From contig PXRT01000013.1 of the NCBI GenBank assembly GCA_003020925.1, positions 254,154 to 318,153 of the forward strand: a stretch of 64,000 nucleotides of DNA. Reading direction: 5' to 3'. Positions within the stretch are counted from its first letter, which is position 1; each line of letters begins with the position of its first letter. A program made the position numbers and the translations under genes. The notes under the pieces were generated by a model. That model was given only the letters and a program-made list of their open reading frames with translations. It ran no database searches and was not told the DNA's origin. Source of the DNA: Halobacteriales archaeon QS_6_64_34. GTDB lineage: Archaea; Halobacteriota; Halobacteria; Halobacteriales; Haloarculaceae. Below are positions 43,882-53,421 of the stretch, piece after piece.

Positions 43882-43964
43882 TAGTGATTATTGTAGATTA
43901 TTTCCGGGTAGCACCGACCCCGGGGTCGGCGCGTACCGGTAAATCGCTACACGAATCACTATGA
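43879..43964. repeat. MITE-like short repeat, copy B
   Basis: The element starts at the stop codon of the ABC gene. Its ends are inverted (ATAGTGATT and AATCACTAT). A perfect dyad CGACCCCGGGGTCG lies in the centre, and CCGGTAAATCGCT follows. It is about 93 percent identical to copy C. From 43965 to 44150 I see nothing but G/C-rich spacer. Confidence 0.8.
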
Positions 43965-44150
43965 GCCACCAGTCCGGGCCCGCGAGTGCGACGGTACGTC
44001 CCGGGCCGACAGTCGGCCGGTGAATACGCCGAACTTACCGGCGCCGACCGACTGCCGGCCCGTCGAAACACCGAACGCTCCGGCCGCTGGCGAGCGAGCA
44101 GATTCGATACCGGACGGCTACTTTTGCGGGTTCCGACCCACGGATAGCCA

Positions 44151-45512
44151 ATGCGTCTACTCCAGGTCATCGTCCCCGACGAGAAGGTCGATGACATCGT
44201 CTCGGCACTCAGGGAGCGGAAGCTGGGCGTCTCGACCACGAAAGAGACCAGCGGCAGGGGCGACCGGACACTCGTCTCCTTCGTCGTCCCCGCCGACGCC
44301 GTCGAACACGTGCTCGACGAACTCGACGACGTCGGGCTCGAGGAGGACTGGTACATCGTCTCCATCGATACGGAGTTCGCCTCCTACGAGGGCGTCGACG
44401 AGGTCCAGAACAAGTGGGCGAAGACCCCGAACAGGGTCGCCCCGCGAACGCTCCGGTCGAAGGCCAAGGACATGCGGCTCAACGACCGGTCGTTCCTGTG
44501 GATGATGGCTCTCGCGACGGTCATCGCGACGGCGGGGCTGCTCATCGGGTCGCCGGCCATCGTCGTCGGCTCGATGGTGCTTGCCCCTATCGTCAGCCCG
44601 ATGCTGACCGCGAGCATCGGCCTCGTCCGGGACGACCAGCGGATGGTCTTCGACAGCATCAAGATGCAGGGCATGGGGCTGGGCCTCGCCGTCGCCGGGG
44701 CGACGGTCGTCAGCTGGCTGTTGAAGAGCGTCTTCGCCGTGCCGTCCGAACTCGCCGTGGCGAACATGGAGCTGATAGCCCTCCGGTTCTCGCCGGGCCT
44801 CCTCTCGGTCGTCGTCGGGCTGGCGGCTGGGGCGGCGGGCGCTTTCAGCCTCGCGACGAAGGGGCAGGTGGCCATCGTCGGCGTGATGGTGGCCGCAGCA
44901 CTCATTCCCACGGCGGCCGCCGCCGGCATCGGCTTCGCCTGGGGACAGCCGGCGGTCGGCGTCGGGGCCGTCGTGTTGCTGACGCTGACCATCGTCGCCG
45001 TCAACCTCGGCGCCTTTCTGACGTTCAAGTATCTGGGGTACGAGCCGGACCACGTCGACCGTGGCGTGTTCACCACGGACGGCGTCCGACGGACCGCCGC
45101 CCTCGCCGCCACGATCATCGTCGTCTTCGCGGTCGTCGGCGCCGTCGGCGTCGGAACGTACCAGCAAGTGATATACGAGCGGTCGGTCAACACGGCGACG
45201 ACGGATGTACTCCAGCAGCCCGCCTACGAGGAACTCGGCGTCGTCGGCATCACGGCCGAATACGTCGGCGTCGGGCCGCTGTTTGACCCGTCGACGGTGA
45301 CGGTGACGCTCTCGCGGACCAGCGACCGGTCCTACGAGCAGCTGCCAAACGAACTCGCCCGAGCCATCAACGGCCGAACGGACGAGCAGGCAGCGGTCCA
45401 GGTCCGCTACCGCGACTACGAGCGCTCGAACGTATCGAACGCGGCGACAGTGACGAGTACGACGACACCGGCCCGAGTCCAACCGAACACGGTTTTAGGC
45501 GTCGAGGCGTAA
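44151..45512 (+). CDS. DUF389 membrane protein (TIGR00341 type)
   Basis: 453 residues. A soluble N-terminal domain (MRLLQVIVPDEKVDDIVSAL, residues 1-90) is ferredoxin-like. It is followed by DRSFLWMMALATVIATAGLL and six or so transmembrane segments containing GSMVLAPIVSPMLTASIGLV, the signature of the DUF389/TIGR00341 family. A C-terminal soluble domain of about 100 residues ends the protein. Function is unknown; a role in transport is assumed for the family. Confidence 0.88.
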   Translation: MRLLQVIVPDEKVDDIVSALRERKLGVSTTKETSGRGDRTLVSFVVPADAVEHVLDELDDVGLEEDWYIVSIDTEFASYEGVDEVQNKWAKTPNRVAPRTLRSKAKDMRLNDRSFLWMMALATVIATAGLLIGSPAIVVGSMVLAPIVSPMLTASIGLVRDDQRMVFDSIKMQGMGLGLAVAGATVVSWLLKSVFAVPSELAVANMELIALRFSPGLLSVVVGLAAGAAGAFSLATKGQVAIVGVMVAAALIPTAAAAGIGFAWGQPAVGVGAVVLLTLTIVAVNLGAFLTFKYLGYEPDHVDRGVFTTDGVRRTAALAATIIVVFAVVGAVGVGTYQQVIYERSVNTATTDVLQQPAYEELGVVGITAEYVGVGPLFDPSTVTVTLSRTSDRSYEQLPNELARAINGRTDEQAAVQVRYRDYERSNVSNAATVTSTTTPARVQPNTVLGVEA

Positions 45513-45521
45513 CCTGCCGGT

Positions 45522-47285
45522 ATGACCGACCCCGCCGAACTCGATGTGACAATCGTCGACGGCTACGTCGACGAGCCCGCTCACTTTGGGGTCCCGCCGT
45601 ACATCTCCACGTACCCGCGCTACGCCGCCGGGGCGCTGGTCGACGCCGGCGTCCCCGAAGCACAGATTACGTACCACACCATCGACGCACTCCGCGAGGA
45701 CACCCACCTGTGGCGCGACGTCGAGGCGGCCGACCTCATGGTGTACGTCGGCGGGATGACCGTCCCCGGGAAGTACGTGGGGGGCACCCCCGCCGAGCCC
45801 GACGAGGTTCGAAAGCTGGCCTGGACCGCCGACGGCACCTCCATCATCGGCGGGCCCGTCCGCTTTGGCGTCGGCGAGGCCAACGAGGGAGCCAGCGAGA
45901 CGGCCCGTGACGACCTCGATTTCGACTTCCTCGCGATGGCCGACATCGAGGCGGCCGTCTTCGACCTCGTCGAGTCGGGGCTGGAGGGGTTCAACGACCG
46001 CTACCGCGACATCGAGGAGGAGACACGCTGGGCCCGCGCCGGCGCCTTCGTCGTCGAGCAGCATCCGAACCACCCCGACTACCTCATCTGCGAGATGGAG
46101 ACCTCGCGGGGCTGTCCCTACCGCTGTTCGTTCTGTACGGAGCCGATGTACGGCAACCCCGACTTCCGCCCGCCCGAAAGCGTCGTCGACGAGGTCGACG
46201 CCCTCTCGGATATGGGTGTGGCCCACTTCCGACTGGGCCGGCAGGCCGACATCCTCGCCTACGGCGGCGACGGCGAGGCGCCCAACCCCGACGCGCTCAG
46301 GCGACTCTACGGTGGGATTCGGGAGGTCGCACCCGACCTGGAGACGCTCCACCTGGACAACATGAACCCCATCACCGTCGTGAAGTGGCCCGAGAAGGCC
46401 CGCGAGGGGATTCACATCATTGCCGAGCACAACACGCCCGGCGACACGGCCGCCTTCGGCCTCGAATCGGCCGACCCCGAGGTGATGAGCGACAACAACC
46501 TCAACGTCACCGCCGACGAGTGTTTCGAGGCCGTGAAAATCGTCAACGAGGTGGCCGGCTTCCGTCCCGGGGGAGACGGCGACCCGCTACGCGGGTCGGA
46601 CAGGCGAGCGGCATCGCCGCAAGCCAGAGAGACGGCGCCGAACTTCGGCGACGACGCGGCCCGCCGGCTCCCCAAACTGCTCCCCGGTATCAACCTCGTC
46701 CACGGGCTGAAAGGCGAGCGCCGGGAGACGTTCGAACACAACAAGCGGTTCCTCCAGCGCGTCTACGACGAGGGGCTCATGCTGCGCCGAGTGAACATCC
46801 GCCAGGTGATGGCCTTCGAGGGGACCGACATGGCCGAGACCGGCGCCGACATCGCCAAGGACCACAAGCAGCTGTTCAAGCAGTACAAGAAGGAGGTCCG
46901 GGAGACCATCGACAACCCGATGCTCCAGCGGGTCGCCCCGCCCGGGACCGTCCTTCCGGACGTCCATCTGGAGTACCACCAGGACGGCAAGACCTTCGGC
47001 CGACAGCTCGGAACCTACCCGCTGCTGGTCGGGCTACCGGGCGAGCGTGAACTGGGACGGACTATCGACGTGGCCATCACCGACCACGGCTACCGCTCGG
47101 TGACCGGCGTCCCCTATCCGCTCGACGTCAACAGCGCGTCGATGGCCGAACTGGCGACGGTACCGGGCGTGGGCAAGCGTCGGGCCGGCGACATCGTGGT
47201 CGGCCGCCCCTACGACGCCCCGGCGGAGGTCGGTGGCGACCTTCGGCAGTTCATCACCGCCGAGCGACCGGAAGGCGCTGACTGA
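45522..47285 (+). CDS. Radical SAM protein with C-terminal helix-hairpin-helix, carrying a palindromic insert
   Basis: 587 residues. The radical SAM cluster motif is SRGCPYRCSFCTEP (CxxxCxxC, about residue 195), which holds a 4Fe-4S cluster and SAM. An N-terminal cobalamin-binding-like region precedes it. A C-terminal helix-hairpin-helix (ASMAELATVPGVGKRRAGDI) suggests nucleic acid contact. Family members of this type are haloarchaeal and of unknown reaction. Residues about 352-372 (DGDPLRGSDRRAASPQAR) carry extra palindromic sequence at 46581-46618 between GFRPGG and ETAPNFGDD. It starts nine bases after the DUF389 stop. Confidence 0.87.
   Translation: MTDPAELDVTIVDGYVDEPAHFGVPPYISTYPRYAAGALVDAGVPEAQITYHTIDALREDTHLWRDVEAADLMVYVGGMTVPGKYVGGTPAEPDEVRKLAWTADGTSIIGGPVRFGVGEANEGASETARDDLDFDFLAMADIEAAVFDLVESGLEGFNDRYRDIEEETRWARAGAFVVEQHPNHPDYLICEMETSRGCPYRCSFCTEPMYGNPDFRPPESVVDEVDALSDMGVAHFRLGRQADILAYGGDGEAPNPDALRRLYGGIREVAPDLETLHLDNMNPITVVKWPEKAREGIHIIAEHNTPGDTAAFGLESADPEVMSDNNLNVTADECFEAVKIVNEVAGFRPGGDGDPLRGSDRRAASPQARETAPNFGDDAARRLPKLLPGINLVHGLKGERRETFEHNKRFLQRVYDEGLMLRRVNIRQVMAFEGTDMAETGADIAKDHKQLFKQYKKEVRETIDNPMLQRVAPPGTVLPDVHLEYHQDGKTFGRQLGTYPLLVGLPGERELGRTIDVAITDHGYRSVTGVPYPLDVNSASMAELATVPGVGKRRAGDIVVGRPYDAPAEVGGDLRQFITAERPEGAD
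46581..46618. repeat. Palindromic insert inside the radical SAM gene
   Basis: GACCCGC-TAC-GCGGGTC (46581-46597) is a perfect 7-bp stem, and GGCGA...TCGCC (46603-46618) follows. Both lie inside the coding region, in frame. Confidence 0.65.
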
Positions 47286-47384
47286 CTGGGCCGGCCGTCG
47301 TAGCCCGGTTGTCAGCCGTGGTATGCACTACTGTCACAGGAGCTAACGGAAGCTACTTTTATCTCGACGGCACAAAGGGTGTCA

Positions 47385-49202
47385 ATGAACGATATCGAGG
47401 TGAGTGTGGTCCTCCCCGCGTACAACGAGGAGGACACAATCGAGCGGACGGTGACGGTCACGCTCGATACCCTCGGGGAGTTTCTGCCGGCAGGCACCTT
47501 CGAAGTAATCGTCGCGGAGGACGGCTGTGCGGACCGGACGCCCGACATCGCGACCCGGATGGCCGAGGCGGACGACCGAATCCGGCACGTCCACAGCGAC
47601 AAACGCCTCGGTCGGGGCGGCGCCCTCGAATACGCCTTCGAGCGGACCCACGGCGAGACGTTGGTGTATTTCGACACCGACCTCGCGACGGACATACGCC
47701 ACCTCGAAGAACTCGTCGAGAGCATCCGCTCGGGCGAGTACGACGTGGCCACCGGCTCCCGATGGCTCCCCGAGAACCGCGCCGACCGCCCGCCCAAGCG
47801 AGGCGTCCCGAGTATGGGGTACAACACGCTCGTTCGGACTGTCCTTCGCTCGGACCTGCAGGACCACCAGTGTGGGTTCAAAGCCCTCTCCCGAACGGCG
47901 TTCGAGGAACTCGGCCCCAAAATCGAGGACGAACACTGGTTCTGGGACACGGAACTGCTCGTAAAGGCACAGCGGGAGGGGTATCGCGTCAATGAGTTCG
48001 CCGTCGACTGGGAGCCAAAGGGCGACTCGAAGGTCGACATCGTCCGGGACGTCTTCGGGATGGGCAGCCAGATTCTGCGGACCTTCTGGGAGCTGTCGGT
48101 CAGCCCGCGCATCACCCGCCGGGTGTCGATGGGCGCCGGAACGCTGCTGGTCGTCGTCGCCCTGCTCCTGATGACGCAGTATCTGAACCCACGGACAGTG
48201 CTTGAGGAGATGGCCGGCGCCTCGCCCGGGCTGGTCGCCGTCAGCGCCCTCATCTATGCCGTCTCGTGGCCGCTCCGGGGCCTTCGCTACCGCGATATAC
48301 TCGATTCGATGGGGTTTCACGAGAAGTGGAGCTTCCTCACCGGCGCTATCTTCATCAGCCAGACCGGGAACCTCGTCTTCCCGGCCAGACTCGGTGACGG
48401 GGTCCGCGCCTACGTCGTCAAGGCCCGACGCTCCATCCCCTACCCGTCGGGCTTCGCGTCGCTGGCCGTCGAGCGCGTCTTCGACCTGCTGACCATTACG
48501 GTGCTTGCCGGCGTCGTGATGGTTGGGCTGGCCGCGACCGGCTCCGCCAGCGAGTTGCTGGCCGCCATCACCGGCGACGCAGTCGGCGGTGACACCGCAC
48601 AGAGCGGCCAGACCGCCGTCTACGTCGCCGCCGCCGTGGGTCTCGCGGCCATCGGCGCCGTCGTCGCCATCGTCGCCAGCGCCCGCACCGACGGCAACTT
48701 CGTCCGGGCCACCATCGGCCGCCTCTCCGATGACTCCTATGCCGACTACGTCGCCAACATCGTCGAGGGGTTCGTCGCTGACATCCAGACGGTGACCGCC
48801 GACGGGTCGGCCTTCGCCCACGTGGGCCTGGGGAGCCTCGCCATCTGGGCGCTCGATGTCGTGACCGCGCTCGCCGTATTTGGGGCCTTTGGCTACGCGC
48901 TCTCCCCGTCGCTGGTCGCCGTCGGCTTCTTCGCGGTCAGCGTCGGGAACCTGGCGAAAGTGCTCCCGCTGACGCCCGGCGGCGTCGGGCTCTACGAGGG
49001 CGCCTTTACCATCATCGTCGCGCCGCTGACGCCGGTGGGCGTCACGGCCGCGCTCAGCATCGCTATCGTCGACCACGCCGTCAAGAACGCCGTCACCATT
49101 CTCGGCGGCGTCGTCTCGATGGCCTGGCTCAACGTCTCCCTGACCACCGCCGTCGAGGAGTCCCGGAACGTCGAGGACATCCAGCCCGAAGCGGACGATT
49201 AG
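47385..49202 (+). CDS. GT2 glycosyltransferase fused to a flippase-like membrane domain
   Basis: 605 residues from the ATG at 47385. Residues 1-230 are a GT-A glycosyltransferase of the dolichol-phosphate-mannose synthase kind (VVLPAYNEEDTIERTV, AEDGCADRT, YFDTDLATD with the DxD, HQCGFKALSR and WFWDTELLVKAQ-like parts). Residues 250-590 have about eight transmembrane helices with the lysylphosphatidylglycerol synthase/UPF0104 signature (GRLGDGVRAYVVKAR-like and LPLTPGGVGLYEG). It probably makes and moves a lipid-linked sugar at the membrane. Coupling of both functions in one chain is the point of interest. Confidence 0.85.
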   Translation: MNDIEVSVVLPAYNEEDTIERTVTVTLDTLGEFLPAGTFEVIVAEDGCADRTPDIATRMAEADDRIRHVHSDKRLGRGGALEYAFERTHGETLVYFDTDLATDIRHLEELVESIRSGEYDVATGSRWLPENRADRPPKRGVPSMGYNTLVRTVLRSDLQDHQCGFKALSRTAFEELGPKIEDEHWFWDTELLVKAQREGYRVNEFAVDWEPKGDSKVDIVRDVFGMGSQILRTFWELSVSPRITRRVSMGAGTLLVVVALLLMTQYLNPRTVLEEMAGASPGLVAVSALIYAVSWPLRGLRYRDILDSMGFHEKWSFLTGAIFISQTGNLVFPARLGDGVRAYVVKARRSIPYPSGFASLAVERVFDLLTITVLAGVVMVGLAATGSASELLAAITGDAVGGDTAQSGQTAVYVAAAVGLAAIGAVVAIVASARTDGNFVRATIGRLSDDSYADYVANIVEGFVADIQTVTADGSAFAHVGLGSLAIWALDVVTALAVFGAFGYALSPSLVAVGFFAVSVGNLAKVLPLTPGGVGLYEGAFTIIVAPLTPVGVTAALSIAIVDHAVKNAVTILGGVVSMAWLNVSLTTAVEESRNVEDIQPEADD

Positions 49203-49608
49203 CGAGATTCTGACCGAAGGAAGAATCTCGACAAAGGCGCAGCGGTGACCGAAGGGAACCGCGAGCAGCGAGATTCTGACGCGGAAACGGGCCCCAGCCA
49301 CAGCGCCGACGAGCGCCTCGGTCCGGCTCACGCGGCCGGCAGTGTAGACGCCGATAGCGCCCTCCTGCCGGCCGAGTGCCTCGCTCCCGATTGCGACGTG
49401 CATGGACGGGAAAACTACCGGATGGTTCATGATGTTATTATTTGAATGGGTGTCAGCACCGGATGTAAACCGGTGTTTCGTGGCGTTAGACCGGCGTCCG
49501 GTGAACGATACCGAAATTTTTAAATGTCTTTCGAATAGATGCAGTTTTACCGATTGCCCCCGGGTTCTCCACGGAACTGTGCCCGGTGAGCCCCCGCCAT
49601 CGCAACCA
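49203..49608. other. Gap between the GT2-flippase gene and tfb
   Basis: This 406-base stretch has no convincing gene. It opens with the hairpin CGAGATTC-(12 bases)-GAATCTCG at 49203-49230, which would end the upstream transcript. The string AGCGAGATTCTGAC occurs at 49201 and again at 49267. A strong TATA-like run AAATTTTTAAATG at 49514-49526 lies about 85 bases before the tfb ATG and is likely its promoter. Confidence 0.55.
49514..49527 (+). promoter_or_regulatory. Likely TATA box of the tfb gene
   Basis: AAATTTTTAAATG is the strongest A/T-rich box in the upstream gap and would give a leader of about 60 bases before the ATG at 49609. Confidence 0.5.
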
Positions 49609-50524
49609 ATGAACGAGCAAACACGAACGCGACAGCAGACAGAGGAAGAGACCGGGTCGACGGAGTCGGAATCGACGGCCTGCCCCGAGTGTTCCGGCTC
49701 GCTGGTCATCGACGACGAACACGGCGAGACGGTGTGTGAGGACTGTGGCCTCGTCGTCGAGGAAGACGAGATAGACCGCGGCCCCGAGTGGCGCGCCTTC
49801 GACTCCAGCGAGAAAGACCAGAAGTCACGCGTCGGCGCCCCGACGACGAACATGATGCACGATAAGGGCCTCTCGACGAACATCGACTGGCGCGATAAGG
49901 ACGCCTACGGCAACTCGCTGTCGGGCAAGCAGCGCCAGAAGATGCAACGGCTCCGCAAGTGGAACGAGCGCTTCCGCACCCGCGATTCCAAGGAGCGCAA
50001 CCTCAAGCAGGCCCTCGGTGAGATAGACCGGATGGCCTCCGCGCTTGGCCTGCCCGAGGGACCTGCTGCCGGGCCGCTCCATCGAGGGCGTCTCGACGGC
50101 CTCCGTTTACGCGGCCGCCCGACAGGCCGGCGTCCCCCGGTCGCTGGACGAGATAAACGAGGTCTCCCGCGTCGAGAAGAGCGAAATCGCCCGCACCTAT
50201 CGCTACGTAGTTCGGGAACTCGGACTCGAAGTGAAGCCGGCCGACCCCGAGAGCTACGTCCCCAGATTCGCGTCGTCGCTGGAACTCTCAGACGAGGCCG
50301 AACACCGCGCCCGCCGGCTCCTCCAGAACGCGAAAGAACAGGGCGTCCACTCCGGGAAATCGCCCGTGGGGCTCGCCGCGGCAGCCGTCTACGCCGCCGC
50401 ACTGTTGACCAACGAGAAGACGACCCAGGCCGCGGTCAGCGAGGTCGCCGATATCTCCGAAGTCACCATCCGTAACCGCTACCACGAACTGCTCGAAGCC
50501 GAGCAGGACCTCCCGGTCGCATAA
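49609..50524 (+). pseudogene. tfb: Transcription initiation factor TFB, broken by a short deletion
   Basis: The first frame (49609-50058) encodes a good TFB N-terminus: zinc ribbon CPEC...CEDC, B-reader region, WNERFRTRDSKERNLKQALG, and the first cyclin repeat up to MASALGLPE. It then jumps to GACCTGCTGCC one frame over, where DLLPGRSIEGVSTASVYAAA and the second cyclin repeat (GKSPVGLAAAAVYAAALLTN) continue to a stop at 50524. About 16 residues that homologues have between LPE and DLLPG are missing, so roughly 47 bases were lost and the frame shifted. The encoded protein would end in nonsense. Haloarchaea carry several tfb genes, so loss of one is tolerable. An assembly error is possible but less likely. 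Confidence 0.8.
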
Positions 50525-50611
50525 ACTCGCCGTCACTTTTGCTGTCGGGGTAGAATCAGGGTTGATAACCGCACAGATACGTTTAATTCGGTGGCCAGAT
50601 GCGTTGTGTAC

Positions 50612-51499
50612 ATGGCTACGGATTTCGGCAGTGGCGGCGGGGAGATAGCCGATTCGGGTAACACCGACCAGGAACTCGGGAGTGCTATCGACGAGCTGTT
50701 GGCCACTTCGGAGAACGTCTCGGGCAGTTCACAGGAGATAAGCGACCTCGCGAACCAGCAATCGGACAACATGCGGGAGGTCGCGGGCGAGGTCTCGAAC
50801 CTCTCGGCGACCGTCGAGGAGGTTGCCTCCAGCGCGAACGAGGTCCAGCAGGTCAGCGAACGGGCCCGGGAGCTGGCCGGCCGGGGCCGGGACGTAGCAG
50901 ACGACGCCATCGACGCCATGGAGTCCGTCGACGAGGCAAACGAGATGGTCTCCGAGGACGTCAAACAGCTCCGGGGCCGCATCGACGAAATCGACGAAAT
51001 CGTCGAGGTCATCAACGACATCGCCGACCAGACGAACATGCTCGCGCTGAACGCCTCCATCGAGGCCGCTCGCGCGGGCGAAGCCGGCGAGGGCTTTGCC
51101 GTCGTCGCCGACGAAGTCAAATCGCTGGCCGAGGAGTCCCAGCAAAACGCCACGGAAATCGAACAGCTCGTCTCGAACATCAAGGCCGACACCGAGGACA
51201 CCGTCGAGAGCATCGACGAGGCAAACGAGCAGGTCGAATCCGGCATCGAGCAGGTTAGCGAAACCGTCGAAATCCTGCGGGACATCGACGAAGCGGTCCA
51301 GGAAGCCGCACGCGGCGCCGAGGAGGTCGCCTCCGCCACCGACGAGCAGGCCGCCTCCACCGAGGAGGTCGCCAGCATGGTCGACATGACCGCCGAGAAC
51401 GCCGAGGAGGTCGCAAACGAAATCGAGGAAATCGCTGCGGCTAACGAACAGCAGACCGCGAAGATAAACGAGATTCAGACGCTAATCGACGAACGGTAA
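50612..51499 (+). CDS. Soluble methyl-accepting chemotaxis signalling protein
   Basis: 295 residues with no transmembrane segment. Long helices of the MCP signalling domain flank the strongly conserved hairpin tip [20 protein letters not shown], which binds CheA and CheW. Acidic heptads fit methylation helices. The N-terminus ([20 protein letters not shown]) is too short for a sensor domain, so it may sense through a partner or act as a soluble cytoplasmic transducer (Htr-type). The start at 50612 follows a TATA-like ACGTTTAATTCG at 50579-50590, close to the broken tfb gene. Confidence 0.9.
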   Translation: MATDFGSGGGEIADSGNTDQELGSAIDELLATSENVSGSSQEISDLANQQSDNMREVAGEVSNLSATVEEVASSANEVQQVSERARELAGRGRDVADDAIDAMESVDEANEMVSEDVKQLRGRIDEIDEIVEVINDIADQTNMLALNASIEAARAGEAGEGFAVVADEVKSLAEESQQNATEIEQLVSNIKADTEDTVESIDEANEQVESGIEQVSETVEILRDIDEAVQEAARGAEEVASATDEQAASTEEVASMVDMTAENAEEVANEIEEIAAANEQQTAKINEIQTLIDER

Positions 51500-51529
51500 G
51501 CACAAGTCGGGCCCCCCGCATCGACCCGT

Positions 51530-52558
51530 ATGGAGACGCGCCACCGGGCCATCACCGGCGACGCCCGCGACCTGCCGTTGCCCGACGATAGCGTCGAACT
51601 CGTCGTCACCTCCCCGCCCTATCCCATGATAGAGATGTGGGACGACATCTTCGGAGCCCTGAACGCTGACATCGCCGACGCGCTCGGCGCCGGCGACGGC
51701 GACCGGGCCTTCTCGCTGATGCATGACGTACTCGATACGGTGTGGGCCGAGCTGGCGCGCGTGCTCACACCCGGGGGCATCGCCTGTATCAACGTCGGCG
51801 ACGCGACCCGCTCGCTCTCGGACGGCTTCCGCCAGTATCCCAACCACGCCGAGATTACCAACCGCCTGACCGACCACGGCCTGCGAGCCTTACCGGATAT
51901 CCTCTGGCGTAAACCCACCAACAGCGGCGCGAAGTTCATGGGCTCTGGGATGGTCCCGCCAAACGCCTATCCGACGCTGGAACACGAACATATCCTCGTC
52001 TTCCGCAACGGCCGACGCCGGGAGTTCGAACCCGGCGCCGACCGCCGCTACGAGAGCGCCTACTTCTGGGAGGAGCGCAACGAGTGGTTCTCCGACTTCT
52101 GGGAGTTGCCCGGCGAGACACAGGGTATCGACGACGGGCTCAGGGACCGCTCTGGCGCCTACCCGCTCGCGATTCCCCACCGCCTCGTCTCGATGTTCTC
52201 GGTCCGGGGCGATACTGTCCTCGACCCGTTTCTCGGCACGGGGACGACGACGCTCGCGGCGATGGTCGCCGGCCGCGACTCCGTCGGTATCGAGCGCGAC
52301 GCGGAACTGCTTTCGGCCCTGTCCGACCGGGTCGAAGGGGTCGGCGACCGCTCGCGCCGGATTGCCAGGGAGCGCCTCGAGGCCCACCGCGAGTGGGTGA
52401 GCAGGCGCCGCGCCGACGGCAAAGAGCCGGGGTACGAGGCCGAATACTACGATTTCGCGGTCAACACGAAACAGGAACGACGCATCCGCTTTTATGCCGC
52501 CGGCGAAGTAGAGCGAACCGGCGAGGGGTATCGGGTCCGCCACGTCCCCGTCGAGTAA
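51530..52558 (+). CDS. zim: N4-cytosine DNA methyltransferase, likely the CTAG-type orphan methylase Zim
   Basis: 342 residues. The catalytic motif TSPPYPMIEMWDD near residue 35 precedes the SAM-binding motif DPFLGTGTTTLAAM near residue 235, giving the beta class typical of N4-cytosine/N6-adenine enzymes. CINVGDATR and NSGAKFMGSGMVPPNAYPTL are also as I recall in the haloarchaeal Zim protein, which modifies CTAG. No restriction endonuclease gene is nearby, so it is an orphan methylase. The name rests on recall of that family. Confidence 0.85.
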   Translation: METRHRAITGDARDLPLPDDSVELVVTSPPYPMIEMWDDIFGALNADIADALGAGDGDRAFSLMHDVLDTVWAELARVLTPGGIACINVGDATRSLSDGFRQYPNHAEITNRLTDHGLRALPDILWRKPTNSGAKFMGSGMVPPNAYPTLEHEHILVFRNGRRREFEPGADRRYESAYFWEERNEWFSDFWELPGETQGIDDGLRDRSGAYPLAIPHRLVSMFSVRGDTVLDPFLGTGTTTLAAMVAGRDSVGIERDAELLSALSDRVEGVGDRSRRIARERLEAHREWVSRRRADGKEPGYEAEYYDFAVNTKQERRIRFYAAGEVERTGEGYRVRHVPVE

Positions 52559-52633
52559 CACTGCCGGCAGTATACCCGAGGGCGACGGCCGGGAGAACGA
52601 CGGGATTTTGCCCCGCTTGTCCGAAGACGGGGT

Positions 52634-53320
52634 ATGGATTTCAGTTCGTTCCGGCTGCTGGCGGCCGGGGCCGACCTCGCGATGGAGCCCCACGCCCGGG
52701 CCGACGCCGACGGCATCGAGTTGCGGATGGACTTCGCCGCCGACCCGCTCGACCGGCTCGCGGCCTACGACGGCGAGTTGCCGGTGCTTGTGACCAACCG
52801 CGTCGCCTGGGAGGGCGGCGAGGCCGACGACACCGCCGCGCGACTCGACGCGCTGGAGCGGGCCGTCGAGTACGAGGCCGTCACCGCTGTCGACCTCGAA
52901 CTCGCGGCGCTGTCGGGCGAGGGCGACCACGACGCCGGGCGGGTCGCCGCCCACGCCCGCGACCACGGCGCGTCAGTGGTCGTCTCGACCCACGACTTCG
53001 AGGCGACGCCCGAGCGGGACGCCATCGTCGACCGCCTCGAACGGGCCTGCGCGTACGGCGACGTGGGCAAGCTGGCCTCGACCGCACGGTCGCCCGACGA
53101 CGTACTGTCGATGCTGGGCGCGACGCGGGAACTGACCGCCGCTGGCGAGCAGGTGGCGACGATGTGCATGGGCGAGGCGGGCCGACACTCCCGGGCCGTC
53201 GCGCCGCTGTATGGCTCCCGAATCGGCTACGCGCCCGTCGACCCCGAAGCGGCGACCGCGCCGGGCCAGTACGACCTGGCGACGCTGCGCTCGCTGGTCG
53301 ACCGGCTAGAGAGCGAGTGA
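52634..53320 (+). CDS. aroD: 3-dehydroquinate dehydratase, type I (AroD)
   Basis: 228 residues of TIM-barrel type I DHQ dehydratase. DADGIELRMDF has the substrate-binding Glu and Arg, VVSTHDFEATP carries the catalytic His, and DVGKLASTARS the Schiff-base Lys. CMGEAGRHSR contains the conserved Arg and SRIGYAPVDPEAATAPGQYD ends the active site. It makes 3-dehydroshikimate, the step after DHQ synthase II at 54193. It follows the methylase on the same strand after about 75 bases. Confidence 0.93.
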   Translation: MDFSSFRLLAAGADLAMEPHARADADGIELRMDFAADPLDRLAAYDGELPVLVTNRVAWEGGEADDTAARLDALERAVEYEAVTAVDLELAALSGEGDHDAGRVAAHARDHGASVVVSTHDFEATPERDAIVDRLERACAYGDVGKLASTARSPDDVLSMLGATRELTAAGEQVATMCMGEAGRHSRAVAPLYGSRIGYAPVDPEAATAPGQYDLATLRSLVDRLESE

Positions 53321-53421
53321 GCCACCGGGTCGCATCCACCGCAACACCGAACTCTCGGGCGTGGCTTTCGCTCGGACCCGCTTCGGGCGGTAAAACAAGC
53401 TGAGGTGACGAGCGTGGCGAT

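Noticed and set aside
49245..49445. 66-codon plus-strand frame in the gap before tfb
   Set aside because: It begins within hairpin-rich sequence, shows no domain, and has no TATA box at the right distance.
47382..49883. 833-codon minus-strand frame opposite the GT2-flippase gene
   Set aside because: Its amino acid make-up (runs of G, D, R and repeated ...DGADG...) is that of an antisense high-GC frame; the plus-strand gene has clear domains.
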